DNA of 64,000 nt from Myxococcus stipitatus (lineage in GTDB: Bacteria > Myxococcota > Myxococcia > Myxococcales > Myxococcaceae). The position numbers and the translations under genes are program-made. This document shows, piece after piece, positions 44,447 through 55,365 of this stretch. The stretch spans positions 1 to 64,000 of the forward strand of contig NZ_JAKCFI010000013.1 in NCBI RefSeq assembly GCF_021412625.1. The letters run 5' to 3'. How positions within the stretch are numbered: position 1 is the first letter of the stretch; each line of letters starts with the position of its first letter. The notes beneath the pieces were generated by a model. It saw only the letters and a list, made by a program, of their open reading frames with translations, had not been told where the DNA came from and did no database searches.

Positions 44447-45271
44447 ATGGGTAAGGAGTCTTCGCTGGGCGCCTATCTGCGGGAGCGGCGCACCCGCCTC
44501 GATCCCGCCGCGCTGGGCTATCCGGCCGGCCGGCGACGTACGTCCGGACTGAGGCGCGAAGAGGTGGCGCAGCGCGCCAACATCAGCCCCACCTGGTACA
44601 GCTGGCTGGAGCAGGGCCGTGGGGGCGCGCCTTCGGCGCAGGTGCTGGACCGCCTCGCGCAGGCGCTGATGCTGACCGACGTCGAGCGCGAGCACCTGTT
44701 CCTGCTGGGGTTGGGGCGGCCGCCGGAGGTGCGGTATCGGCCCGTCGAAGGCGTCACGCCGCGCTTGCAGCGCGTGTTGGACGCCATGGGCGCTTGCCCG
44801 GCGATGGTGCGCACCGCGACCTGGGACATCGTGGCCTGGAATCGCGCCGCGGCGGTCGTGCTGACCGACTACGGCACGCTGCCGCCGGCTCGCCGAAACG
44901 TGCTGCGCCAGATCTTCCTGAACCCGAGGGCGCGCGAGCTCAACTTCGACTGGGAAGCGGTGGCGCGTTTCGTCGTCGGTGTGTTTCGCGGTGACGCGGC
45001 GCGCGCCGGGGCGGCGCAGACGGTGCAGCCACTGGTGGATGAACTGTGCCGTGACAGCCCGGAGTTCGCGGCGATGTGGCGCGACAACGATGTGAGGAGT
45101 TTCGGCGAGGGTGTGAAGCGGCTGCGCCATCCCGTGCTGGGCACCCTCGCGCTGGAGTATTCGTCCTTCGCGGTGGAGGGCCGACCCGATCTGGCCATGC
45201 TGGTCTACATCCCGGTGGATGAGGCGGATGCCGCGAAGATCCGCGAATTGATCGAGGACAAGGACGAATAG
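44447..45271 (+). CDS. XRE-family regulator with MmyB-like ligand-binding domain
   Basis: 274-aa transcription regulator. The helix-turn-helix spans about 8-70: SLGAYLRERRTRLDPAALGY, TSGLRREEVAQRANISPTWY and WLEQGRG, the classic MmyB/XRE start. Residues about 100-265 match the MmyB-like PAS-type ligand-binding domain (PAMVRTATWDIVAWNRAAA, NVLRQIFLNPRARE, LEYSSFAVEGRPDLAMLVY). Such regulators usually repress a divergent oxidoreductase gene and are released by a small hydrophobic ligand. The divergent SDR gene and the inverted repeat at 44393-44441 fit this. The start at ATG 44447 gives the conserved N terminus; the in-frame upstream extension crosses the operator. Confidence 0.92.
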   Translation: MGKESSLGAYLRERRTRLDPAALGYPAGRRRTSGLRREEVAQRANISPTWYSWLEQGRGGAPSAQVLDRLAQALMLTDVEREHLFLLGLGRPPEVRYRPVEGVTPRLQRVLDAMGACPAMVRTATWDIVAWNRAAAVVLTDYGTLPPARRNVLRQIFLNPRARELNFDWEAVARFVVGVFRGDAARAGAAQTVQPLVDELCRDSPEFAAMWRDNDVRSFGEGVKRLRHPVLGTLALEYSSFAVEGRPDLAMLVYIPVDEADAAKIRELIEDKDE

Positions 45272-45396
45272 AAGAGAGGGACCCTGTCGGGGGCACGAGG
45301 AGGCAACCGCGGCGGAGGTGAAATGATGACGACGGTAACACAATTGCGTGCGACCGGTGTTCAGGAGGGCGCACCCGTCATTCCGCCGAGGAATTC

Positions 45397-46713
45397 ATGT
45401 CGTGTCGTTTCTGGTACTTGTCGCTGGCGCTCTTCCTGTCGCTGATCGGTTGTGGTGACGCCGACCCCGAGCCGACCCTGGAGGGTGTCTGGACCACCGA
45501 TGGCTACGGCTTCGTCGTGCGCATCGAGGCTGACACGGTCGCCATTCATGAGCTCACGACCGTGAGCTGCCTGCTCTCCACCTCGGGCCCGCTGGAGAAC
45601 GGGAGTCTTCGCGCGGAGGGGCTGAGCTTCCGGCTGGAGAACGACAAGCTGCTGATTGAGGACGGTGGAACCCTCCACATCACGGGACATCGGACGCGGC
45701 TTCCAGAGGTCTGCACCCGGGCGCCGCTCCCCTCGAGCGACCCGGTGTTCAACTTCGAGGTGTTCTGGCGCACGTTCGCCGAGCAATACGCCCTCTTCGA
45801 ACTCTACGGTGTGGACTGGGGAGCCCGGTACGAACGCTTCCGGTCGCGTGTCTCGGCCGACACGACGGATGACGAACTCTTCGCCATCCTGTCCGAGAGC
45901 CTCGCCCCCCTCACCGATGGTCACATCGGTCTCATCGGGGGAACGCGGCGTTTTCATCCCAAGGCCTATCCCGCGGACTTCGAGGCCCACCGCGCCGAAA
46001 TCACGAACTACATCTTCGAGCACCTGCTGGCGGGGCCCGGCGTCACGGTGACCGCCGAGAGCCGGATGGCGTATCAGTCGCTCAACGAGCGCGTCGGATA
46101 CATCTTCGTGACCCGGATGGACCAGTTCAGCTCCAATCCGACCGATGGCGCGGCGGGCAATGCGGAGGCGGCTGGTCGTGCCCTGGACGAAGCGTTGGAG
46201 GCGCTGTCCAGCAAGGATGCTCTCATCATCGACGTGCGCTTCAATCCAGGAGGCTACGACACCATCTCCTTGGCCCTGGCGAGCCGCTTCACCAACGTCG
46301 AGCGGATCGGCTTCTCCAAGAAGACCCGAGACGGGGACCGCTACACGCCGTTGAGGGAGTACCGCATTTCCCCGGCGGGTCCCCGTCAGTTCACCAAGCC
46401 GGTCTACCTGCTCACCAGTGGCGCGACCGCGAGTGCCGCGGAGAATTTCACCCTGGCGATGAGTGGCCTGCCGCAGGTGACCATCGTCGGCGACCGGACG
46501 ATGGGGGCGCAGTCAGACATCCTCACCCGGCAGATGCCCAACGGCTGGACGTTCTGGTTGTCGCCCGAAATCTACTATGCGCCCGATGGTGAGGTGTACG
46601 AGCGTATCGGAATCCCTCCGGACGTGGAGGTCGCCCTGGACGCGGCGAGTCTCGTCGCGGGCACGGACCACATCCTCCAAGAGGCACTCCGGCTCGCGAA
46701 CACAGGCGGCTGA
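45397..46713 (+). CDS. S41 (C-terminal processing/tricorn-like) peptidase lipoprotein
   Basis: 438 aa from ATG 45397, preceded by GAGGA. Signal peptide YLSLALFLSLIGC gives lipidated Cys19. An N-terminal ~100-aa beta domain precedes the S41 region: YALFELYGVDWGARYERFR, LSESLAPLTDGHIGLIGG and IIDVRFNPGGYDT (the D/N-P-GG motif). The nucleophile is probably S346 in SGATASAAE, with E349 as expected for this family. PDZ sequence is not evident. Similar S41 lipoproteins occur widely in myxobacteria and Bacteroidetes and are thought to act on secreted substrates. It is convergent with the DUF4157 gene of the injection-system operon (205 bp between, no gene seen). Confidence 0.9.
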   Translation: MSCRFWYLSLALFLSLIGCGDADPEPTLEGVWTTDGYGFVVRIEADTVAIHELTTVSCLLSTSGPLENGSLRAEGLSFRLENDKLLIEDGGTLHITGHRTRLPEVCTRAPLPSSDPVFNFEVFWRTFAEQYALFELYGVDWGARYERFRSRVSADTTDDELFAILSESLAPLTDGHIGLIGGTRRFHPKAYPADFEAHRAEITNYIFEHLLAGPGVTVTAESRMAYQSLNERVGYIFVTRMDQFSSNPTDGAAGNAEAAGRALDEALEALSSKDALIIDVRFNPGGYDTISLALASRFTNVERIGFSKKTRDGDRYTPLREYRISPAGPRQFTKPVYLLTSGATASAAENFTLAMSGLPQVTIVGDRTMGAQSDILTRQMPNGWTFWLSPEIYYAPDGEVYERIGIPPDVEVALDAASLVAGTDHILQEALRLANTGG

Positions 46714-46918
46714 AGCCGCGCCAGGGCAACCCCTCGGCTCTTGATGCGGCGGTCGCCTGCGCGGATGTCCACCAGCAGGCATCGGTGAAGCGGACGGGGG
46801 CCCTCAGCCTCAAACCAACCTGGCGAGTCCTGCGCGGGGAGCACGAACGCACGGCTCGCCGTCACGCTGACCGCGGGGAGCTACCCCGAGTTCATGACCC
46901 TGGAATAGCGCCGGGGCC

Positions 46919-49900
46919 TCACGGGCCGCCTGGCGATTTCTTCTTCAGGGCGTCCGACGTGTTCGCACTGCTGGACTTCTTGGGGGACATCTCCGGAGCG
47001 AAGCCGACCAGGATGTGTGCCTTGTCGAGCAGGTCCTGGGTGTTCCGCTTCCGCTCGCCCAGGGCCTTCACCTCCTTGCCTTTGAACTGGGTCGACGTGT
47101 CGAAGGTGATGGTCACGCTCTCGTCGGAGGACACGACCGTTGCCTCATGTTGGAAGGTCAGCCACTGCTTGATGACCTGGCGGTTGGGCGTGGTCGTGAA
47201 CTCGAGCGTGCATCCGCCATTGGCGCAGTCGTGGGGATTGAGCACGGCGCGCATGATGGTGGTGATGCGCGTCCCGCGGATGTCCTGGACCTGGACCCTG
47301 TATTCCCATTTGTGCTTGGTCGCCTCCTTGTCCTCGGGGAGGGGGACGGTCGCGAGGTCCTCGAAGCGCAGGTTCCCTCCCACGGGCCCCATGGGAGAGA
47401 CCAACTGGGAGATGTCCGGGAGGCTCGCCGTCTCGGGGTTGTAGATCCGCATCTTGGCGAGGTTGGCCTCGGACTCCTTCAGCGCGGCCTTCTTCTTGTC
47501 GAACTCGTCCTGCCTCTTCGCGAGCTCCTTGCGCGCGGCGTCGGTCGAGGTCGTCTGGGGCTTGGAGCGCAGTCGTTCGAGCGCGGCCTCCAGGGACTTG
47601 ACCGTCTGTTCCTGCTGCTGAACCTCCGTCCACTTGTCCCTGTACGACTTCTCGATGGGCATGGAGGACCAGGTCACCCAGTAGATGCTGGCGCCCGGAG
47701 GGAGATCGGCCACGCTCTTGGGGCGCTTGAAGAAGGCTCCTGGCGCGCCCTGCTCCTGCAGCTTCTCGTAGTACCGGGCATTGCCCCGCAGGCCACCCGG
47801 TCGGTCATGTCCTCGGACGGCCTGCATGGAGGAGCCGAGCTGGTCGCACACCAGGCTCGTCGTCAGGGACGGGGAGAGGGTCTTTCCCTGCTCGGGGCGC
47901 CACAAGGTCGCTCCCTTGAATCCACCACCGGAGGAGACCCCCTTGTAGAGGTCCGAGAGGAGGAGGTTCCGCCAGATGGCCAGCTTCGCCGTCTCCTCGG
48001 GGGTGGCGCCCACCACCCCCTTCAAGCCTTGCTGCTTCCTCGCGCTCTCCCAGGCGGGGTCCGTGGTGTTCAACCTGAGCTGGGTGAACAGCTCGAGCTC
48101 CTTCCACACGGCGTCGGGGATCTGCCCGGCATCCCTCATCTCCTGAAGCAGCCCGAGCGCCTGCATGTCCTCGAGCTGGCCGAGTTTGGCCCTGGCGTTC
48201 TTCTCGTAGATGGCGACCAGCAGGTCCTGGCGACGCTTGCGTGCATCCTGGACCAGCGTCACGACGCTCGGGTCGAGCTCGGCCTCTCTCGCCGCGAGCG
48301 TCGTCTTCAACGCCGTGATGGCCTGCATCACGCTCGATGCCTTCGTCGGGTCGCCGCCCTGGTGTTGGAGCTCCAGGTAGTGCGCTTGAATCTGTGTGTC
48401 GAGCTTCTGGATCTCGGCGTACAGCTTTCCAGAGCGGTCGATGACGTCCTGTCGCTCGGCTGGGGTGCTGGCGCTCTCGATCTTCTTGAGCTTCTTGATC
48501 CGCTGGGCGAGCGCGGTTCCCTCCGTGTCCGCCAGGGTGCGCCGCTCGTCCGAGGTCAGCTTGAGCCCTGGTGCATCCAGGAGCGCCTGTCCCCGGGCCA
48601 TGTAGCCCTGGCGAGCCTCCGGGGAGGCGTCCTTGATTTCGCGCGACTTGAGGCCTTGGAGGAGCTGCTGAGTGCTGTACCAGCTGTTGTGGGCGCTGGC
48701 ATACCGCATGCCCGACAGGTGCATGACCGCATAGCGGCGGTCCGCGCTGAACCGAGCGCCGTCGGGACCATCGAACAGCTCCTGTACCGCTTGGACCAGC
48801 TGGTCATGGTCCATGGCCTCGATCTTCCGGGTGTACCTCCTGAGCCTCCACTGGGCGATGGCCGGGGCCTTGCCGCTCTTGACCTGGTTGAGGTTCTGGA
48901 GTTCAGCGGTCAGGCTCGTGATCGCGGCGTTTGTCGTCTTGAGGGCCGCGTTCAATCGCTTGTTCTCCTCCTTCAGGTCCGCCAGCTCCTGGGTGAGCCG
49001 CGCTATCGGCGTCTCGAGAGGCCCGAGGAGTTGGTCATACTTCGCCTGGTGGGCGGTCTGTTTCTCGTCCACCGCCTGCTTGCGCTCCAGCACGCCCTGT
49101 CTCTTCGCCGCCCAGAAACCGCGCTGCTGCTCGTACTCCTTGGTCCCGATCCTCTTCTTCGTCTTCTCGACCCAGTCCAGGTTCGTGTTCGCGGCGGCGA
49201 TGTCCGCCTCCTGGCGCGCCAGCTGCTTCTGGAGATCCACCCGCTCCTGGTGGACGCTCCGCGCCTCGGGGTCCTTGTTCAGGACGTCCTGCTTCCGCGC
49301 CTTGGCCGTGGTCAGCTCGCGCTGCGCGTCGCGTTGCCTGCTTTCATTGGTGCTGATCGAACTCTTCGTGTCCTGGAGGTCCGTCCGAGCCTGGTCGAGC
49401 TGCTGCTGGACGTCTCCGAGCGCCGCCTCGACTTCTTGCTTCTCCTCGTCCGTCAGGGGGCTCTTGCGGCGCGGATCCATCTCCTGCTGGAGGTAGAGGA
49501 ACTGACGCAGGCTCGCTTCGCGCTCGGGGTAGATCGTCGCGCGCAGGATGGGGTTCTGCCACTGATACTCATGGTCGGTCTTCAGGGCCGCCACCGTGGT
49601 GGGGTCCGTGACCTCCGGAACCGTCACGCCGAGCGCGGGCTGGCGCTGGAGGACGGCTGGCGCGCCGCCGATGGAGGGGAGTCGGGCCAGCGGCGCCGGG
49701 CCTCGATGAACGCCTCGCCCCGCGACCACCTGCTCGGCCACCCGGTCCGCTTCGCGCTCCGAGGCGTCCTGGGAATCGACGACCCGCTTGGGCGAAACAT
49801 TCGCCCCGCCCGCGTGGGCTTGTTGCACGACGTGCGTGAGCTCATGGGCCAGGAGCCGGCGCCCGGACGTGGTGTGGGGCGCGTAGTTTCCCGCCCGGAA

Positions 49901-50536
49901 GACGATGTCGCGCCCCACTGTGTACGCGAGGGCATCCACCGCGCGTGCCGAGGCGTCCGCGCGCCCGTCGGCGTGCACGCGCACGTGGCTGAAGTCGTGT
50001 CCGAAGGCGGGCTCGAAGTCGGCCCGCAGCGCGGCGTCGAGCGGTTGGCCGCCGGAGCGGAGCACCTCGCCGACGATGGGAGGGATGGCCCCCACCTCTC
50101 CGCCGGAGCGCGCCTTGCGCTGGAGCACGCGCGCCTCCTCGTCCTCGCACTTCGCGCACTTGCGCTGGAGCAGGGCCCCGTGCGTGGGCAGGGCGGGGGG
50201 CGCTTCCTCGCACTTCGCGCACTTGCGCTGGAGCGGGGCCTCCTGCGTCGGCAGGGTGGAGGCCGTGCGGTCCGGTTCGTGTGCGCGACCCGGGGCCCGA
50301 TTCGCCGCGCCAGTGGGGCCCACGGCGGAGCCGCTGTTCGGTGTCACGGGCGGAGCGGCGGGTGGCGGCGTGAGCGGGAGCCGGCTGAAGTCGAGGGCGC
50401 CGCGCGGGCCGGGCGCGAGGCTCTCGGTTCCCTCGGGAACGGGGGCGTCGCGGCGGGAGGCGTTGGACGGCTTCAGGGGCCGCTTGCCCGTGGGCGCCGG
50501 TGACTCACGGCCTGTGCTCGGAGCGAATGCGCGCAT
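46919..50536 (-). CDS. DUF4157 protein, probable eCIS cargo/effector
   Basis: 1205 aa, the last gene of the injection-system operon. Residues 1-100 are Pro/Ala/Ser-rich and disordered-looking, as in signal/loading regions of eCIS cargo. Two LQRKCAKCE repeats (Cys pairs at 106/109 and 127/130) precede the DUF4157 domain (about 150-240), which contains FEPAFGHDFSHVRVH and a zinc-metallopeptidase-type HELTH (231-235, RLLAHELTHVVQQ). A long coiled-coil-rich region follows (about 310-770). The C-terminal ~430 residues are mixed: TTSLVCDQLG (C897), LPPGASIYW (about 945-953), another coiled coil (about 965-1030) and a beta-rich end. DUF4157 is strongly associated with eCIS loci and often heads toxins. 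The C-terminal activity here is unknown; the Cys...LPPG pattern faintly recalls NlpC/CHAP folds. Confidence 0.8.
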   Translation of the reverse strand: MRAFAPSTGRESPAPTGKRPLKPSNASRRDAPVPEGTESLAPGPRGALDFSRLPLTPPPAAPPVTPNSGSAVGPTGAANRAPGRAHEPDRTASTLPTQEAPLQRKCAKCEEAPPALPTHGALLQRKCAKCEDEEARVLQRKARSGGEVGAIPPIVGEVLRSGGQPLDAALRADFEPAFGHDFSHVRVHADGRADASARAVDALAYTVGRDIVFRAGNYAPHTTSGRRLLAHELTHVVQQAHAGGANVSPKRVVDSQDASEREADRVAEQVVAGRGVHRGPAPLARLPSIGGAPAVLQRQPALGVTVPEVTDPTTVAALKTDHEYQWQNPILRATIYPEREASLRQFLYLQQEMDPRRKSPLTDEEKQEVEAALGDVQQQLDQARTDLQDTKSSISTNESRQRDAQRELTTAKARKQDVLNKDPEARSVHQERVDLQKQLARQEADIAAANTNLDWVEKTKKRIGTKEYEQQRGFWAAKRQGVLERKQAVDEKQTAHQAKYDQLLGPLETPIARLTQELADLKEENKRLNAALKTTNAAITSLTAELQNLNQVKSGKAPAIAQWRLRRYTRKIEAMDHDQLVQAVQELFDGPDGARFSADRRYAVMHLSGMRYASAHNSWYSTQQLLQGLKSREIKDASPEARQGYMARGQALLDAPGLKLTSDERRTLADTEGTALAQRIKKLKKIESASTPAERQDVIDRSGKLYAEIQKLDTQIQAHYLELQHQGGDPTKASSVMQAITALKTTLAAREAELDPSVVTLVQDARKRRQDLLVAIYEKNARAKLGQLEDMQALGLLQEMRDAGQIPDAVWKELELFTQLRLNTTDPAWESARKQQGLKGVVGATPEETAKLAIWRNLLLSDLYKGVSSGGGFKGATLWRPEQGKTLSPSLTTSLVCDQLGSSMQAVRGHDRPGGLRGNARYYEKLQEQGAPGAFFKRPKSVADLPPGASIYWVTWSSMPIEKSYRDKWTEVQQQEQTVKSLEAALERLRSKPQTTSTDAARKELAKRQDEFDKKKAALKESEANLAKMRIYNPETASLPDISQLVSPMGPVGGNLRFEDLATVPLPEDKEATKHKWEYRVQVQDIRGTRITTIMRAVLNPHDCANGGCTLEFTTTPNRQVIKQWLTFQHEATVVSSDESVTITFDTSTQFKGKEVKALGERKRNTQDLLDKAHILVGFAPEMSPKKSSSANTSDALKKKSPGGP

Positions 50537-50581
50537 GATTGCCCAGGGGAAGCGGGGGCTGGCGTGACGTCCCGCGAAGCG

Positions 50582-52575
<1,994 letters not shown>

Positions 52576-52579
<4 letters not shown>

Positions 52580-53802
52580 GGCAGGCCGAGACGTGGCTGG
52601 GCGTACCGCCCCGTCCCCTCGTCGAAGTCGAGCACGCTCTCCGCCCCGTCCACCTGGAGTCGGACCAGGTACTCCCCCGCGGCCACGGCGCTGGTGTCGA
52701 CGGTGAACGAGGACGCGGTGGCGGTGACGGGGATGGGGAGGCTGTAGGCCGCGCCCTCCTGCCCGGATGGAGCGTCGTACTGGTTCAGCAGGAGGACCGC
52801 CTGCTGTCCTTTCTGGACGGGCGGCGTGACGTCCACCTGGATGCCCCCGGCCACCTTCGTGAAGGCGCAGTCGGGACGCAGGACGAAGGCCAGCGCGCTC
52901 GACTCGGCGTTCAGGCTCGCGCCGTGCTCCCGGTGCACCAGCTGCAGCCGCTGCACGCCGCTCCTGAGCGTCGCGGGGAGGACGACCCGCACCTCGGTGT
53001 CGCTCAGGGACGTCGGGGTGAGCTCCGCGTCCCCGATGCGCACGCGCGTGTCCTGCTCGGGCGCGAACGTCCGGGCCTGGAGCCCCAGCCCCCGGAGGAT
53101 GAGCTGGTGGCCGACGAGGATGGGCTGGCCCGCGGCGGGCTCCGTCGCTCCCGGCGCCAGGGAGAGGAGGCTGTCGATGACGGGCTGGCGTAGCGCGGAG
53201 ACGCGAGAGGCGATGCGTCGCACCGGAGGGGCTGGCGCCCGAGGGGCCGTGTCCGCCTCCAGCAACACCACGCTGCCCTGGTAGGTGGCGGACAGGACAT
53301 AGGGCACCTGGAACACGGACCAGAGCTTCGACAGCTCCTCCAGCGAGGTGACCGTGGGGATGAAGCGCACCGTCTCCGGCGAGGTGTCCAGATTGGACAG
53401 GGCCAGGTGGGGCGACGCCGCCACGGCCGACTGGATGACGTCGCGGGTGAGCGCCGGCTGCGCCTGGAGCGAGCGGGCGACGATGCCCAGCGCGACCTGC
53501 GGCTCCTGCTTCGCCTCGGCGCCGTAGAAGCTCAACAGGTAGTGGAGGTCCAGCGCGATGGCCGGGCGCTGCAGCAGCGGACCCTCCGCTCGCCGCGTGG
53601 GCAGCGCCTCGTTGCGCAGGGCGGAGTTGGGCGTCACCTGGAACAGGAAGACGTTCACGCCCACCGTGGGCAGGGCCGCGTTGGGGGGCGCCACGGGACG
53701 CGTGGTGGTGGCCGTGGCGCCTGGGAGGTGGACCTGGAGATCTGCCTCCAGGCGTTGCCGGAGGGCCGCGGTCACGGTCGCGATGGCGAGATGGTTGCTC
53801 AT
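52576..53802 (-). CDS. DUF4255 eCIS cap/terminator protein (Afp16/Pvc16-like)
   Basis: 408 aa. The first ~190 residues match DUF4255 (IATVTAALRQRLEADL, VNVFLFQVTPNSALRNEALP and ALDLHYLLSFYG), the conserved family of Afp16/Pvc16 proteins that cap the tube/sheath end and terminate tail length. The last ~210 residues are extra beta-sandwich sequence resembling IPT/TIG domains (LVGHQLILRGLGLQAR, VRVVLPATLRSGVQRLQLV), making it longer than typical caps. It overlaps both neighbours by 4 bp (ATGA junctions), a sign of translational coupling with the spike and ATPase genes. Confidence 0.92.
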
Positions 53803-54452
53803 TCGGCCTTCACAATCGACGTGAGGGAGCGGGGATTGACGCTGGAGAGCGGGAGCGGCTTGCCCGAGGGGCCCACGCCCGTCGGGTGCGTGTGCTGGTC
53901 GAAGACCTGCGTCACGAACGTCTTGGTGGCCAGCTCCTCCGCGTCGCCCGAGCCACCTCGCAGGATGATCTCCTCCGCCTGCACAGTGACCCGCTTGGCG
54001 TTGGGGTCCAGGGTGATTTCACAGCCGTTGGTGGCGCGGATGGTGATGCGCTCGCTGCCCTCGACGTCGCTGAGGATGATGACGTGGCCGGACTTCGTCT
54101 TGATGACCGCCTGGTCCGGATAGGCGTTTTGGGCCTCCGGGGGCAGCTCGTTGGTTCCCTTGGGCTTCGCCCAGGCGCAGCCGGTCCACAGCGGGAGCTC
54201 CAGGTCTCCCTCCGCGAACTCCACCCAGACCAGGTCACCCACCTGGGGGACGAAGACGAAGCCCACGCCCGCCCCCGCGTAGGGAGAGGACGGCCACGCC
54301 CACCCCGTCACGGCGTCCCCCAGGAGGCTGGGGACCCGCAGCTTCAACCGTCCCAGCTTCTCGGGGTCGTTCCGGTCCTCGACGATGCCCCGGTACTTGC
54401 CCCAGTGCCTGCCCTCGTTGCGCTCGATGTAGCGCGCGACTCGCTCGTCCAT
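53799..54452 (-). CDS. Baseplate spike protein gpV-like with metal-binding tip
   Basis: 217 aa. The N-terminal OB-fold of phage baseplate assembly protein V is clear (YRGIVEDRNDPEKLGRLKLR, VFVPQVGDLVWVEFAEGD). The middle is a repeating beta-helix (HVIILSDVEGSERITIRA, GCEITLDPNAKRVTVQAEEI). The C terminus has H187-T-H189 (DQHTHPTGVGPSGKP), the HxH iron-site motif that caps P2 gpV-type membrane-piercing spikes. In Afp8/Pvc8 this domain is fused behind the gpD hub; here the hub is a separate gene about 8 kb upstream in the operon. The stop overlaps the DUF4255 start by 4 bp. Confidence 0.92.
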   Translation of the reverse strand: MDERVARYIERNEGRHWGKYRGIVEDRNDPEKLGRLKLRVPSLLGDAVTGWAWPSSPYAGAGVGFVFVPQVGDLVWVEFAEGDLELPLWTGCAWAKPKGTNELPPEAQNAYPDQAVIKTKSGHVIILSDVEGSERITIRATNGCEITLDPNAKRVTVQAEEIILRGGSGDAEELATKTFVTQVFDQHTHPTGVGPSGKPLPLSSVNPRSLTSIVKAE

Positions 54453-54459
54453 CGCGACC

Positions 54460-55365
54460 TCACCTGAGAACGGGGATGCCCACGCGCAGCCGCTCGGTGC
54501 TCAAGTCCGACTTGCGCAGATAGACGATGTCGACGCTCAGCTCGTGGCCACCGGAACTCACCTGGACCTTGTCCACGTGGATCTCCTCTCCCAGGAAGCG
54601 ACGCAGCGCCCGGGTCACCGTGAACTCCGTGGCCGCCGCGAGCACGTCGTTGTTCGGGTCGAACACCAGGTCCCTCACCCGCGTCCCGTAGTCGGGCAGG
54701 TTCACCCGCTCCCCGGGGACGGTGAGCAGCAGCTGCAGAATCTTCCCGCGCAGTCGGGGGTCGCCTCCCTCGGCATGCACCCGTCCCAGTCCGTCGACAC
54801 GAAACGGGAAGCCCAGCCCGGAGGAAGCTCCGGCGGCCGGCGTGGAAGGCGTCACCGCCACCTGGGGCCGCACCGCGGGCACCTGGAGGTGCAGGATGGC
54901 CGTGGGCAGGCTCTGCATCCCTCCCCGGCGGGCCACCACGGTGAAGTACGTGTCCCCGCCCGCCTCGAAGCCGGACAGGAGCGCCGAGGCGGTGGGGTGC
55001 TCGGGCAGCCGCAGCGAGCGGAAGGGTTCCAGTGAGGACGCGCTGGAGTACACGTCGAAGCGGATGCTCTTGGCGGCGAAGTCGTCCGGGTAGGTCCACC
55101 GCAGCGACACGGTGCCGTCGCCGGGGGCGTGGCCCTGGAGGTCGGCCGCCGCCGGGAGGGGACTGGAGGCATCGAAGGACAGGTCGGCGAAGGTACCCAG
55201 GCAATAGGCGCACGGCTCGAAGCCCTCGCGGATGGCCTGCGCCACCGTGTCGGGGGTGAAGGCCGCGGCGTTCGCGCCGGCTTGGATCCGCGCGACCTGA
55301 CACTGCGTCTTCTGCCGCGTCAGGTCGTGGAACTCGTTCGACTTCTTGTTGCCCAGGTAGCGCAT
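54460..55365 (-). CDS. gp25 baseplate protein (Afp9-like) fused to Ada-like zinc domain and FN3
   Basis: 301 aa in three parts. Residues 1-57 resemble the Ada-type metal-binding module (YLGNKKSNEFHDLTRQKTQC...IREGFEPCAYCLG), with His13, Cys22, Cys52 and Cys55 as candidate zinc ligands. Residues about 70-163 are an FN3 domain (GTVSLRWTYPDD, FRVYS-like FDVYSSASS, YFTVVARRGG). Residues about 185-300 are the GPW/gp25 baseplate domain (FPFRVDGLGRV, LTVPGERVNLPDYGTRVRDL). gp25 homologues such as Afp9 are ~130 aa and join the baseplate hub to the sheath. The N-terminal additions are unusual and could protrude from the baseplate. It lies 7 bp before the spike gene and directly abuts the previous stop. 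Confidence 0.9.
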   Translation of the reverse strand: MRYLGNKKSNEFHDLTRQKTQCQVARIQAGANAAAFTPDTVAQAIREGFEPCAYCLGTFADLSFDASSPLPAAADLQGHAPGDGTVSLRWTYPDDFAAKSIRFDVYSSASSLEPFRSLRLPEHPTASALLSGFEAGGDTYFTVVARRGGMQSLPTAILHLQVPAVRPQVAVTPSTPAAGASSGLGFPFRVDGLGRVHAEGGDPRLRGKILQLLLTVPGERVNLPDYGTRVRDLVFDPNNDVLAAATEFTVTRALRRFLGEEIHVDKVQVSSGGHELSVDIVYLRKSDLSTERLRVGIPVLR

